A stretch of DNA of 44,107 nt from SIG598 sp045580875 (GTDB lineage: Bacteria > Bacillota > Clostridia > Oscillospirales > Acutalibacteraceae): assembly GCA_045580875.1 (NCBI GenBank), contig JAZNOP010000076.1, forward strand, positions 1-44,107, given 5' to 3'. This document shows, in pieces, positions 14,781-23,902 of this stretch. The position numbers were made by a program, and so were the translations under genes. The notes under the pieces were generated by a model. It made no database searches, was not told the origin of the DNA, and saw only the letters and a program-made list of their open reading frames with translations. The first letter of the stretch is position 1, and the number at the start of each line of letters is the position of its first letter.

Positions 14781-14806
14781 ATACCGCAATAAATATGAAT
14801 TGTCAA
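14778..14806 (-). promoter_or_regulatory. Promoter of the tetR-oxidoreductase operon
   Basis: Minus strand TTGACA (14801-14806), 17 bases, TATATT (14778-14783): a near-consensus sigma-A promoter. Confidence 0.85.
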
Positions 14807-15002
14807 GAAAAATGCTTAAAAACAGCAATTTGGTATGACAGGACTTTCTATTTTGTGTTCAGTGTGTTAAAATAAAAACAAAGCTATGCTTATGGCAGAA
14901 TCAGATTGTATGTTCAATTGCTGTAATGCATTCAGCAATGTTTGTAAAATGGTAATTATCAATCATGTAATTTTGTTGATGAAAGAGGAGAGACAAGAGT
15001 TT

Positions 15003-16982
15003 ATGGCTAAATCAAAAAAAGAGCAAAGAATTAAAAAACTAAATAAAAACCGTATCTGGCCGTCTGTGACAGGTCTTATAATAATGCTGCTATTGTTCTG
15101 TGTTGTTATGATTGCTGCAATAGCGGCGTCAGGTGCAGATATAGTGCAGAGAAAACTGACTGACAGCAGCAGAACCTCTGTACGTGTTGCCGGGCTTTTT
15201 GAAAATTATGATTCTGAAACGAAAAATCAGATTGAAAATACCGTATTATCTCATATCGACGTACTTGAGGAAATCGATGCAGTAGCAGTAATCAATGATG
15301 CTGATGAACCGGTATGGTCAAGTAATGGTGAGTATCCGGTAATTGATGAATCTATTGAAATGGAGTTAATGCCGGGAATAACAGATGAAGAGATCAAAGT
15401 GATCATTGCAGAGAATGAGGAACAGGTATTTACAATTGATGACGGTGAGGTTGTTTTTAAGGATTCGTTTCTGGAGCAAACCGTTTCAGCAACAGATATG
15501 AATTCGTCAGCGCCCATGGCGCAGCTGAAACTCTGGCTTGTCATTCCGGTAAATGAACTGAAGGTTCTGGTTCTTAATAATGTGCCGGTATATACTCAGG
15601 ATTTCCTGATGACAGTAATCTGCATCGTTATTTGCGGACTTCTGATCGGTGTTTTTGCAATATATTATCTGTGTTCAGTTATCGGCATGGTATCCAGAGC
15701 GCGTAAAAACACAAAGATAATGTATACCGACATGGTAACCGGCGGAGATAACTGGCTGTCGTTTATCAGAAAGGGAACAAATCTGCTCAGGAAAAATTAC
15801 GTAGCACATCGCAGGTATGCAGTGGTTCATATGGAGATGCGCAAATACCGCAGCTTCTGTACCTGCTTCGGTGTGAATAAAGGACAGGAAATCATCGAGG
15901 ATTTTTATAATGTGCTGAAGAAGGAAATCAGACACAACGAAGTAATAGCTCATCAGGAGAATGCGGAATTCGGTATGCTGCTGGTATACACGGACAAAGC
16001 TCAGCTGGAAGAACGGATTCAGAAAATGGAAACCGCGCTGAATGCAGTTTTGCCGGAAATGAAAGCATATTTCAGCGCTGGTGTATATCTTGTTCAGCCG
16101 GGCGATAAAGACGTGGAGCAATTGCATAATAATGCGATGATTGCCTGTGAAATGCTGGGCGAAGAAGCAGAGAACAGAACGGCATTCTTTGATGTGGAAA
16201 TGAATAATCAGAAACTGTGGGAGCGCAGGGTTGAAGATGATATGGACCGTGCGCTGAAAAACAGAGAATTTCAGGTATATCTGCAGCCCAAAATCAGCAC
16301 TCCGGGAGAGGCTCTGGGCGGCGCAGAGGCACTGGTCCGCTGGATTCATCCTACGGAAGGCTTTATTCCGCCGAACCGCTTTATCCCGATTTTTGAAAAG
16401 AACGGCTTCATATTGAAGCTGGACGATTATATGCTGGAGGAAATTGCAAAGGTTCAGGCTGAGTGGCTTGCAGAGGGACGCCGGCTGGTGCCGATATCTG
16501 TCAATGTATCCAGAGCGCATTTTACCCGTGAAGATCTGGCAGAGCATATCTGCGCTATTGTAGATAAGTACAAGGTGCCGCACGATGTAATCGAACTTGA
16601 ACTTACAGAAAGCGCTTTCTTTGATGACAGGAAGGTGTTGATAAGCACTGTACAGAAGCTGAGAGCAGCAGGATTTCAGGTGTCCATGGATGACTTCGGT
16701 GCTGGATATTCCTCGCTGAATTCTCTGAAAGAGCTGCAGATCGATGTTCTGAAAATCGATGCAAATTTCTTCCGCGGTGCAGATGCGGAAGAGAGAGGTT
16801 TGCTGATTGTATCTGAAGTTATTGATCTGGCTAAGAAGCTTAATATGAAAATTGTTGCAGAGGGCATTGAAAGCAAGGAACAGGTGGAATTCCTGACAGA
16901 GCAGGAATGCGACCTGATTCAGGGATATTTCTTTGCAAAACCTATGCCGGTGGCAGAGTTCGCTGAAAAGTACAGCGCTTAA
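15003..16982 (+). CDS. Membrane-bound EAL-domain cyclic-di-GMP phosphodiesterase with degenerate GGDEF domain
   Basis: The 659-residue protein has a transmembrane helix at about 17-41, an extracytoplasmic sensor region to about 198, a second helix at about 200-228, a GGDEF-like domain (about 239-400) and an EAL domain (about 412-659). The EAL domain keeps the expected catalytic residues: E442 of EAL, VNVS, ELTES, MDDFGAGYSS, LKID, AEGIES and QGY, so it should hydrolyse c-di-GMP. The GGDEF motif is replaced by NAEFG, so synthesis is unlikely; it may bind GTP or only signal. The ATG at 15003 follows GAGGAG by some 13 bases; ATG 14979 is an alternative. The gene stands alone, with a terminator at 17003. 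Confidence 0.88.
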   Translation: MAKSKKEQRIKKLNKNRIWPSVTGLIIMLLLFCVVMIAAIAASGADIVQRKLTDSSRTSVRVAGLFENYDSETKNQIENTVLSHIDVLEEIDAVAVINDADEPVWSSNGEYPVIDESIEMELMPGITDEEIKVIIAENEEQVFTIDDGEVVFKDSFLEQTVSATDMNSSAPMAQLKLWLVIPVNELKVLVLNNVPVYTQDFLMTVICIVICGLLIGVFAIYYLCSVIGMVSRARKNTKIMYTDMVTGGDNWLSFIRKGTNLLRKNYVAHRRYAVVHMEMRKYRSFCTCFGVNKGQEIIEDFYNVLKKEIRHNEVIAHQENAEFGMLLVYTDKAQLEERIQKMETALNAVLPEMKAYFSAGVYLVQPGDKDVEQLHNNAMIACEMLGEEAENRTAFFDVEMNNQKLWERRVEDDMDRALKNREFQVYLQPKISTPGEALGGAEALVRWIHPTEGFIPPNRFIPIFEKNGFILKLDDYMLEEIAKVQAEWLAEGRRLVPISVNVSRAHFTREDLAEHICAIVDKYKVPHDVIELELTESAFFDDRKVLISTVQKLRAAGFQVSMDDFGAGYSSLNSLKELQIDVLKIDANFFRGADAEERGLLIVSEVIDLAKKLNMKIVAEGIESKEQVEFLTEQECDLIQGYFFAKPMPVAEFAEKYSA

Positions 16983-17002
16983 GCGGTAAGTGGCGTACAT
17001 AT

Positions 17003-17047
17003 AAAAACAGGGATAATACAGATACCGTCTGTGTTGTCCCTGTTTTT
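17003..17047 (+). terminator. Rho-independent terminator of the EAL gene
   Basis: AAAAACAGGGA and TCCCTGTTTTT form an 11-bp stem, with an inner ACAGA/TCTGT stem, ending in a T run. Confidence 0.85.
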
Positions 17048-17117
17048 GATTATCATGCTGTAATCATTCTGATGGATTTATATTTACAGCAGCCCGGTTT
17101 CTTTTGAGCGGTAAACA

Positions 17118-17126
17118 TGATATAAT
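17118..17126 (+). promoter_or_regulatory. Extended -10 promoter of the DUF1349 gene
   Basis: TGATATAAT is a consensus extended -10 (TG-N-TATAAT) about 30 bases before the ATG at 17157; no good -35 is seen. Confidence 0.6.
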
Positions 17127-17156
17127 ACCTTCAACCAGATATATTGGAGGAAAGTA

Positions 17157-17771
17157 ATGATGAAATTCGAAATAAACAGACTTGAGTGGACGAGAGAACC
17201 TGCCGTACACCTTATTTCAGAGGAAAGAATTGAAATTACAACCGAGCCGAACACCGACCTGTGGCAGCGAACCTACTATCACTTCAGAAATGACAATGCA
17301 CCGGTTCTTCAGATGGAAACAGATGAGAAGTTTTTCTCTTTTATTGTCAGGACGGATTTCACTGAAAGCTGTCACAGATTTGATCAGTGCGGAATAGTTA
17401 TGTATCTCGACAGTGAAAACTGGCTGAAAGCTTCGGTGGAGTACGAAAACGAAGAATATCAGCATCTTGGCAGCGTCGTCACAAATCACGGCTATTCTGA
17501 CTGGGCAACAACAGCAATCCCGGCTGATGTCAGGACGATGTGGTACAGATTCAGCCGCAGAGAGGACGACTACTGCGTGGAGTGTTCGGCAGACGGTAAG
17601 GATTTTACTCAGATGAGAGTATGCCATGTGTGGGAGGCGGCGGATAAGATCCAATTTGGAATTTATGCCTGCAGCCCCGAAAATTCGTCGTTCAGAGCGG
17701 TATTTACCGATATGCAGCTGACAGAATGTATGTGGAAAGCACATGACGGTCAGGCTCCGGATATGGAATAG
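17157..17771 (+). CDS. DUF1349 family protein (concanavalin-like fold)
   Basis: The 204-residue protein fits the DUF1349/YesU-like family of single-domain beta-sandwich proteins: TDLWQRTYYHFRNDNAPVLQ, the DQCGIVMYLDSENWLKASVE core and the VRTMWYRFSRREDDY strand, ending with a strand pair FGIYACSPENSSFRAVFTD. No signal peptide, so it is cytosolic. Members lie beside glycoside hydrolases and are thought to bind or act on sugars, but no reaction is established. The ATG at 17157 has a perfect GGAGG six bases upstream. It lies 106 bases before the alpha-mannosidase gene, with which it may work in the breakdown of imported mannosides. Confidence 0.82.
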   Translation: MMKFEINRLEWTREPAVHLISEERIEITTEPNTDLWQRTYYHFRNDNAPVLQMETDEKFFSFIVRTDFTESCHRFDQCGIVMYLDSENWLKASVEYENEEYQHLGSVVTNHGYSDWATTAIPADVRTMWYRFSRREDDYCVECSADGKDFTQMRVCHVWEAADKIQFGIYACSPENSSFRAVFTDMQLTECMWKAHDGQAPDME

Positions 17772-17811
17772 ACGGTAAATAAGATGTGCTGAATGATTCG
17801 GTGCCAAGCTC

Positions 17812-17838
17812 TTGAAAGTTTCTATTGTCAGATATAAT
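17812..17838 (+). promoter_or_regulatory. Possible weak promoter of the alpha-mannosidase gene
   Basis: TTGAAA (17812-17817) and TATAAT (17833-17838) with a short 15-base spacer, 40 bases before the mannosidase ATG. Read-through from the DUF1349 gene is also possible, since no terminator lies between. Confidence 0.4.
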
Positions 17839-17877
17839 TTTAGAAAAATATTACTCAAAAAGGTGTTGTTTTCAGAT

Positions 17878-20253
17878 ATGAAAAAACTGCATTTGCTTTG
17901 CAATGCGCATCTTGATCCTGCGTGGTTGTGGAGGTGGAACGAAGGTCTTGCTGAGGCGATTTCCACTTTCAGTGTAGCGGCATCTTTCTGTGAGGATTAT
18001 GACGGATTTGTATTCAACCACAATGAAGCGCTGCTTTACGAGTGGGTGGAAGAATATGAGCCTGAGCTGTTCGAGCGGATAAAAAAACTGGTTGCAAGCG
18101 GCAGATGGCACATTATGGGCGGCTGGTATCTGCAGCCTGACTGTGTTATGACGTCCGGTGAAAGTCTGTTGTCACAGATTGAGCTCGGCAGAGAGTATTT
18201 CAGAGAAAAGTTCAATGTAACGCCGACTACAGCTATTAATTTTGATCCATTCGGACATTCGCGTGGATTAGTTCAGCTTCTTAAGCTGACAGGCTATGAC
18301 AGCTATGTCTTTATGCGTCCGCAAAACATCAGCGGCGATTTTATATGGGAAGGCTATGACGGAAGTCAGGTGCTCGCGCACGGTATCTATGGAGGATACA
18401 ATACCCTTAAGGGGAACGCTGTGCATAAAATTGCCCGGTGTATTGCTGAATGCACCAACGAAACAGGTCTGTGCCTGTGGGGAATAGGCAATCACGGCGG
18501 AGGTCCCTCGAAAATCGATCTGGATAATATTCAGGAGTACATCAGAAATTCCGACACAGAAATCATTCACTCTACACCGGAAAACTATTTCAGCGAGCTT
18601 GATGCTGACGCACTTAAGGTGCGCAGAACCTCACTTATTCCGTCAATGGTCGGTTGCTACACATCGATGGTCAGAATCAAACAGGCGAACCGCCGTCTGG
18701 AGAATAAAATCGCTGCAGCAGAGAAGATAATGGCTTATGCTGATTGGTGTACCGGCACAGAATTCTGCGGACAGGAGCTTCAGAAGGCGAAAAAAGCTCT
18801 TGCGTTCTGTCAGTTTCACGACATACTGCCCGGTTCGGGAATAAAGCCGGTGGAAGAGGATTCGCTCAGAACGCTTGCCTGCGGCGAAGAGATTGCCGAC
18901 AGGCTTTTTACCAAAGCCTTTTTTGAACTTTGCCGCGGTCAGAGAAAAGCAGCTGCAGGAGAGATACCTGTAATGGTATTCAATCCCCATCCGTACGAAA
19001 TAGAGGGTGAGTTTGAAGTCGGCTTTATGCTTGAGAATCAGAACTGGAATGCCGACGAGGAAACTCTTGCTCAGGTGTATGATGAAGAAGGCAGCAGATT
19101 GCCGACCCAGAACGAAAAGCCGGATTGTACATTTAATCTTGACTGGATACAGAAAGTAAGCTTTTATGCAAAAATTGCGCCGTCATCGGTGACAAGGTTT
19201 AATTGCAGGCTCAGGACTGTTAAGAAATCCGAAAGATCAGATGTGCAGTCTGACAGCGAGCGCATAACGGTGAAAAACAGCCGCATGGAAATATCGGTGA
19301 ACCGCAGAACAGGTCTTATCGAAAGATATGCCGTTGACGGCAGAGTGCTGACAGAAAACTGCGGTATTCTCGAGGTGTTCAGGGACAATGAGGATCCGTG
19401 GGGTATGAATGTTGCCTCGTTCAGCGATTATGAGGGATCGTTCAAATTGATGAGCGCTGAGGCTGCAAATTCATTTACGGGTTATCCTGAAGAGACGATA
19501 CCGAATGTGCGGGTGGTTGAAGACGGTGAAGTAAGGATAAAGATTCAGTCATTCTGGGAGTACCGCTCAAATCGGGCAGTGGTCGAATATACAATACCGA
19601 AAAATGGAATTTACGTTGATGTCAATATAATCATGTACTCTAATGAGCCTGACAAAATGATTAAGTACCGTATCGATGCTGCGTTTGACGGCGCACCGTA
19701 CGGTCAGACGGCTTTCGGAAGTGAGCAGCTGTACAGCAATGGAGATGAAGCGGTATTTCATAAGTGGTGCATGCTTGAGGGCGCAGACCGGGCGATCGCA
19801 GTGTACAATAACGGCATACATGGCGGAAGCTTTACGGAAAACTCTCTTAGAATTTCGCTTTTGCGCACACCGGTATATGCAGCCCACCCGATAGAAAACA
19901 GACAGATAGCACCGCATGACCGTTTCCTTGACCATATCGATATGGGCGAACGCAGATTCTGCTTCCGCATATCAACTGCGGAAAATCTGGAGCGGAATGC
20001 TCAGATATACAACGAAACGCCTCATCTGCTATCCTTCTTCCCGTCAGGCGAAGGCAAACCGGTGAAAAGCTCCATTCGTATAGATAATCCTGATGTTATT
20101 CTTTCCTCGCTCAGGAAGAAAAACGGAAAATACGTCATGACGCTGTTCAATTCCTCCGACAGGGAGTGCAGTGCAGAGATTTATGTGGCTCCGAAAAATA
20201 TAACGATTAGAGAAACGTTCGGAAAATATGAGATAAAAATGATCGGTATTTGA
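17878..20253 (+). CDS. GH38 family alpha-mannosidase
   Basis: The 791-residue protein has GH38 hallmarks: HLDPAWLWRW at 11-20 (His11 and Asp13 as zinc ligands), NFDPFGHS with the probable nucleophile Asp123, and FHDILPGSG before the middle domain, followed by the long beta-rich C-terminal half usual in the family. No signal peptide, so it is cytosolic and would release mannose from small oligosaccharides taken up by the cell. The ATG at 17878 is chosen because the zinc motif must be close to the N-terminus and AGGTG lies upstream; the frame opens at a TTG 22 codons earlier. Length is normal for short bacterial members. Confidence 0.93.
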   Translation: MKKLHLLCNAHLDPAWLWRWNEGLAEAISTFSVAASFCEDYDGFVFNHNEALLYEWVEEYEPELFERIKKLVASGRWHIMGGWYLQPDCVMTSGESLLSQIELGREYFREKFNVTPTTAINFDPFGHSRGLVQLLKLTGYDSYVFMRPQNISGDFIWEGYDGSQVLAHGIYGGYNTLKGNAVHKIARCIAECTNETGLCLWGIGNHGGGPSKIDLDNIQEYIRNSDTEIIHSTPENYFSELDADALKVRRTSLIPSMVGCYTSMVRIKQANRRLENKIAAAEKIMAYADWCTGTEFCGQELQKAKKALAFCQFHDILPGSGIKPVEEDSLRTLACGEEIADRLFTKAFFELCRGQRKAAAGEIPVMVFNPHPYEIEGEFEVGFMLENQNWNADEETLAQVYDEEGSRLPTQNEKPDCTFNLDWIQKVSFYAKIAPSSVTRFNCRLRTVKKSERSDVQSDSERITVKNSRMEISVNRRTGLIERYAVDGRVLTENCGILEVFRDNEDPWGMNVASFSDYEGSFKLMSAEAANSFTGYPEETIPNVRVVEDGEVRIKIQSFWEYRSNRAVVEYTIPKNGIYVDVNIIMYSNEPDKMIKYRIDAAFDGAPYGQTAFGSEQLYSNGDEAVFHKWCMLEGADRAIAVYNNGIHGGSFTENSLRISLLRTPVYAAHPIENRQIAPHDRFLDHIDMGERRFCFRISTAENLERNAQIYNETPHLLSFFPSGEGKPVKSSIRIDNPDVILSSLRKKNGKYVMTLFNSSDRECSAEIYVAPKNITIRETFGKYEIKMIGI

Positions 20254-20312
20254 TGACGGGATATTGATTATAACACGAAAATTCCGTTGAATGGTTTTGG
20301 GGCAACAAACGT

Positions 20313-20352
20313 AAAAACGCCGCCTTTGCAGAGAGTGCAAAGACGGCGTTTT
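20313..20352. terminator. Bidirectional terminator between mannosidase and membrane hydrolase
   Basis: AAAACGCCGcCTTTGCA and TGCAAAGaCGGCGTTTT pair around a 5-base loop, with A and T runs outside both arms. It serves the converging genes on either side. Confidence 0.9.
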
Positions 20353-20417
20353 GCTATTGTGTCATAAATTTATCAGCCTGAGTTAAGCTTTGACAGCTGA
20401 CAAGCAGCAGCCTGAAC

Positions 20418-22427
20418 TTACAGAATTGCCGAACCGCCGGTGATTATCCATGCTGCCATGGCGGCAACGGTGAATGCGCCGGTGTAGACGTTACCGGTGC
20501 GGCGGTAGATGTAGGTGCACAGCAGGCTGAAAACAAGTACCTGAGGCACAAAGACGATCAGAATACTCATGAACGGACCGCCGAAGGTGGAGCTGAACAG
20601 AAGGTCAGCGCCCGGACCAATGCCGGCGAAGAAGGGGATATATTCAATAAGAACAATAATGAATACACCGCCGATCATAAGCAGAGCACCGCGCCACCAT
20701 GTAGCGAGGAATCCGCCTGCGCCGGTCTTGTAGGTGGATTCGGTGCGCATTCCTGCGAAAATCTTGCTGTTGTTCAGAACGAAGAACAGTGCGAAGAACG
20801 GCAGATAAAGCAGGAACTGACCGAAACGCTCAAGGGTGAAGGTCTTGAAGAAAGGCCATATAAATCTGAGATCAAGCATGAATACGGCGTCACATACAGC
20901 AACAATCGCATACATGAACAGGAGCATACCCAGTGAGAGCAGTGCGCCTTTACCGCAAAGAGCCCAGTCGATGCGAGCTGCTTTGTCAGGTCCGGCAAGT
21001 CCGACGCCGTCCCACGGGTCGATGCCCTGCTTCTTTGATTTCTTTACAGAGACGCCTGTGGTTATTATCATAATAACGATCAGAATCAGATACCAGCAAA
21101 GGAAGCCGTTGCCGATAGTCATGCGGAATATTCCCTCAGGGAAGGGGAAGAGACCGTGACCGAGCTGAGTCATGAAGGGGTAGGTGATACAAGCAATAAG
21201 CATGGTGATAACAGCGTTTTTCCACCACTGCTTTTTATTGAGGATTCTGTCACGGGAGGGAAGATTTGTTGCAGCGCCTGCAAAGAGCGGAATCTTGAGC
21301 AGCAGCTCCATAAGCGGGAGCATTGCAAAAATTGTCATAAGCATAGCAGCGAATACCAGCCATTCCTTGAGGATAGCCAGCTGATCGCCGGAGCTCAGTG
21401 ATGTCTCAATACCGAGAGCCTCAGCAAACCAGTCAAGCGCAACACTCAGACCGGCTGCGTCGTGTGTTGTCAGACGATGATTGGTTTCCAGCAGCTCCAT
21501 GCGTCTTGCGGTGCCGTCAGCAAAGCTGCCGAATGTAGTGTCCCATGCAGCTGATTCGGTGTCGCAGCCGAGGAATTCAGCACGCAGTTCACTGTGAAGA
21601 ACGCTGTCGTCAACAAAGTTTTTGTAATCACGGAAATAGCTGAATTCATCATATTTCGCCTGAAGCAGGAGTACGTTGTTGAAATAGATGGTTTCGCTGT
21701 CGTAGGCGCTGTCTCTGAACAGCTCGCCGCACTGAAGTACGGTTGCCTTAGGTGTGATATCAACGCCTTCATCGTTGGTTGCGCCGGCATAAGCAGCAGC
21801 AACAGACCAGCTTGACCATGTTCCCATGGAATGACCGCTGACACCGAGACGGGCAGGATCAACGCAGTCCATGTCAGCCAGTACAGCGTATGCCGCAATA
21901 CCGCCGCAGGAGCTGTCGAGAAGAACATTTCCAGCTTCGTCGGTAGTATAATGCTCGTCAAAGAAGGAAAGGTTGGAGAAGTTCATCATAAGGCGGAAAC
22001 GTGTGGGTCCGCCGGCAGAAACGAATGTGCCGTCAGCTTCACTGTCTTCGCCGTAGTTGACGGTGACCTTGTGGTTGACATAGCCTCTGTTTATCATGCC
22101 GGCAGAGGTTTTGCCGTGACCGTATTCGTCAAGTGACATGACAACCACGCCGCGGCGGGCGAGCTCGATGGCATAGGCGGCGCAGGTTTCGTGGTCGTTC
22201 TGATAGCCGTGCAGCAGAAGAACTCCGGGTGCAGGTGAGTCGGCGTCAGCGCCTTCGGGTACATAAAGCTTGTAGTAGAGTGTGCCCTGTTCGATTTCGA
22301 TAGTACCGCGTGATACCTCGACTTTGCCCGAGTCAGTCTGAATGGTGTGCGCAACAAGCATACAGCTGAAAACGCCCACGAGCAATGCAAGAAGCAGTGC
22401 TAACGATCGCTTTGTGTTGGAATACAT
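20418..22427 (-). CDS. Alpha/beta hydrolase with polytopic membrane C-terminal domain
   Basis: The 669-residue protein starts with one transmembrane or signal segment (about 8-28). An alpha/beta-hydrolase domain follows, about 45-345: oxyanion-hole segment GVLLLHGYQND, nucleophile elbow GHSMG near 199, and a likely catalytic His in ETNHRLTTHD near 316. The C-terminal 320 residues hold about eight hydrophobic helices. The hydrolase part is probably outside the membrane, acting on an ester of a glycan, lipid or peptide; the substrate is not visible from the sequence. The ATG at 22427 has GGGGGA seven bases upstream. It has its own strong promoter and terminator, with an inverted repeat that suggests regulation. 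Confidence 0.8.
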   Translation of the reverse strand: MYSNTKRSLALLLALLVGVFSCMLVAHTIQTDSGKVEVSRGTIEIEQGTLYYKLYVPEGADADSPAPGVLLLHGYQNDHETCAAYAIELARRGVVVMSLDEYGHGKTSAGMINRGYVNHKVTVNYGEDSEADGTFVSAGGPTRFRLMMNFSNLSFFDEHYTTDEAGNVLLDSSCGGIAAYAVLADMDCVDPARLGVSGHSMGTWSSWSVAAAYAGATNDEGVDITPKATVLQCGELFRDSAYDSETIYFNNVLLLQAKYDEFSYFRDYKNFVDDSVLHSELRAEFLGCDTESAAWDTTFGSFADGTARRMELLETNHRLTTHDAAGLSVALDWFAEALGIETSLSSGDQLAILKEWLVFAAMLMTIFAMLPLMELLLKIPLFAGAATNLPSRDRILNKKQWWKNAVITMLIACITYPFMTQLGHGLFPFPEGIFRMTIGNGFLCWYLILIVIMIITTGVSVKKSKKQGIDPWDGVGLAGPDKAARIDWALCGKGALLSLGMLLFMYAIVAVCDAVFMLDLRFIWPFFKTFTLERFGQFLLYLPFFALFFVLNNSKIFAGMRTESTYKTGAGGFLATWWRGALLMIGGVFIIVLIEYIPFFAGIGPGADLLFSSTFGGPFMSILIVFVPQVLVFSLLCTYIYRRTGNVYTGAFTVAAMAAWIITGGSAIL

Positions 22428-22462
22428 AAAAAATCCCCCTTTTACGATGAAATTGTATTTAA

Positions 22463-22491
22463 ATTATAACATGATAGGACATAGAATGCAA
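22463..22491 (-). promoter_or_regulatory. Promoter of the membrane hydrolase gene
   Basis: Minus strand TTGCAT (22486-22491), 17 bases, TATAAT (22463-22468), 36 bases before the ATG at 22427. Confidence 0.8.
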
Positions 22492-22519
22492 CCGGAACAG
22501 ATAAAAAGTTGTTCGGTTG
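22489..22519. promoter_or_regulatory. Candidate operator beside the hydrolase promoter
   Basis: Imperfect inverted repeat CAACCGGAACA ... TGTTCGGTTG with about a 10-base centre. It touches the -35 box, which would suit a repressor or activator; the regulator is unknown. Confidence 0.35.
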
Positions 22520-22611
22520 TTTCCGGAAATTTCGTTTAAGAACATTCTTCTGCATTGAATAATAAATGCATTATTTAAAACAAAATCCTGACAAAAATGA
22601 CATTATTTTGA

Positions 22612-22640
22612 TTGATATTTATTACATTATATGATATTAT
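22612..22640 (+). promoter_or_regulatory. Promoter of the GH5 gene
   Basis: TTGATA (22612-22617), 17 bases, TATTAT (22635-22640), giving a leader of about 90 bases before the ATG at 22735. Confidence 0.75.
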
Positions 22641-22734
22641 CAATTCATTCAGCTGCGCTCAGCCAGGTGCAGTATCGCTGCTGATGGAATTTCAGGCACA
22701 ATGCCGAGAGAGAATCAGGGAGGTACCACAAACC

Positions 22735-23817
22735 ATGAAGAAAATGTTATGTATGATGCTTGCTATGCTTATGCTGCTGTCGATGTTTGCCGGATGCAGC
22801 AACGAGCCTGCAGTGAGCGGAAGTGATGCAGTTACCGAAGAGCCTGTTCCGACTGTTAATGTATATGATGACGGCAGAGCACGTCCTTCGTCCTGCGGAC
22901 AGCTTCAGGTGCTTAACGGCAAGCTTTGTTCCGAGAGCGGTCAGCCTGTTATGCTGCGCGGTGTCAGCTCCTACGGCCTTGCTACCGGTGAGTCGTTCAT
23001 CAACGATACACTTTTCGGTCAGCTTTCCAAGGATTATGGTATCAACATTTTCCGACTTGCTCTTTATACCTCCGGTGTCGGCATTATCGGCTACAACAGC
23101 GGCGGTGATCAGGCAAGACTTGAGCTCGCAATCGAAAATGGCGTAAATTATGCAAAGCTGCATGATATGTATGCTCTTATCGACTGGCATATCCTCAGAG
23201 ACGGTGACCCAAACTATTACCTTGAGGAAGCAAAGGTCTTCTGGGCAAAGATGGCTGAGAAGTACTGCGATTACAACAACGTACTGTATGAAATCTGCAA
23301 TGAGCCCAACGGCGTTACCTGGCAGGAAGTCAAGGATTATGCAAATGCAATAATTCCGATCATCAGAGAGCGCGACCCCGATGCAGTTATCATCGTCGGC
23401 AACCCTGACTGGAGTAAGGATCTTTACACAGTTCTCGCTGATCCTCTTGATTATGAAAACATCATGTATACCTTCCATTTCTATGCTGCATCCCATAAGG
23501 ATGATTTCCGTAAAATGGTAGAGGAAACCAGCCAGAGCGGTCTGCCCATCTTCGTTACTGAGTACGGCGTAACTGCTGCAAGCGGCGGCTTCCCCAGAGA
23601 TCTGGAGTCTGCTGACCTTTGGATAGAGCTGCTTGAGAAAGAGAATATTTCTCACTGTATGTGGTCATTCTCTACTGTTCACGAGCCCTGCTCTGCTGTC
23701 AGACATACTGTTCTCAGATACTGTGACTATACCGAAGAGGATTTCACAATAACCGGTCAGTGGCTCATGGATATGATTGAAAAGAATAACAGCATGGGTA
23801 ACATTCCTGCTGAATAA
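22735..23817 (+). CDS. GH5 family endoglucanase lipoprotein
   Basis: The 360-residue protein has a lipoprotein signal peptide ending FAGC, a short acidic linker and a GH5 catalytic domain from about residue 55: QPVMLRGVSSYGL near the start, acid/base Glu190 in EICNEPNG, nucleophile Glu276 in FVTEYGV. The RGVSSYGL and TEYG contexts are typical of GH5_2-like cellulases. It would sit on the cell surface and cut beta-1,4-glucan. No carbohydrate-binding module or dockerin is present. The ATG at 22735 is chosen for the signal peptide and the GGGAGG upstream; the frame is open 41 codons further, up to the promoter. It is monocistronic, with a strong terminator. Confidence 0.92.
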   Translation: MKKMLCMMLAMLMLLSMFAGCSNEPAVSGSDAVTEEPVPTVNVYDDGRARPSSCGQLQVLNGKLCSESGQPVMLRGVSSYGLATGESFINDTLFGQLSKDYGINIFRLALYTSGVGIIGYNSGGDQARLELAIENGVNYAKLHDMYALIDWHILRDGDPNYYLEEAKVFWAKMAEKYCDYNNVLYEICNEPNGVTWQEVKDYANAIIPIIRERDPDAVIIVGNPDWSKDLYTVLADPLDYENIMYTFHFYAASHKDDFRKMVEETSQSGLPIFVTEYGVTAASGGFPRDLESADLWIELLEKENISHCMWSFSTVHEPCSAVRHTVLRYCDYTEEDFTITGQWLMDMIEKNNSMGNIPAE

Positions 23818-23832
23818 TTCACACAGGTTATC

Positions 23833-23872
23833 AAAAGCCCTGCTTACCGTTGATGGTAAGCAGGGCTTTTTT
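23833..23872 (+). terminator. Rho-independent terminator of the GH5 gene
   Basis: AAAAGCCCTGCTTACC and GGTAAGCAGGGCTTTTTT form a perfect 16-bp stem with a 6-base loop and a T run. Confidence 0.95.
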
Positions 23873-23902
23873 GCGCTATTTCATGCGATTTGTGATGCTT
23901 AA

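Noticed and set aside
15675..17000. 441-codon open frame opposite the EAL gene
   Set aside because: The sense strand carries a complete EAL domain with the expected motifs; the antisense product is Cys/Phe/His/Leu-rich with no known motif.
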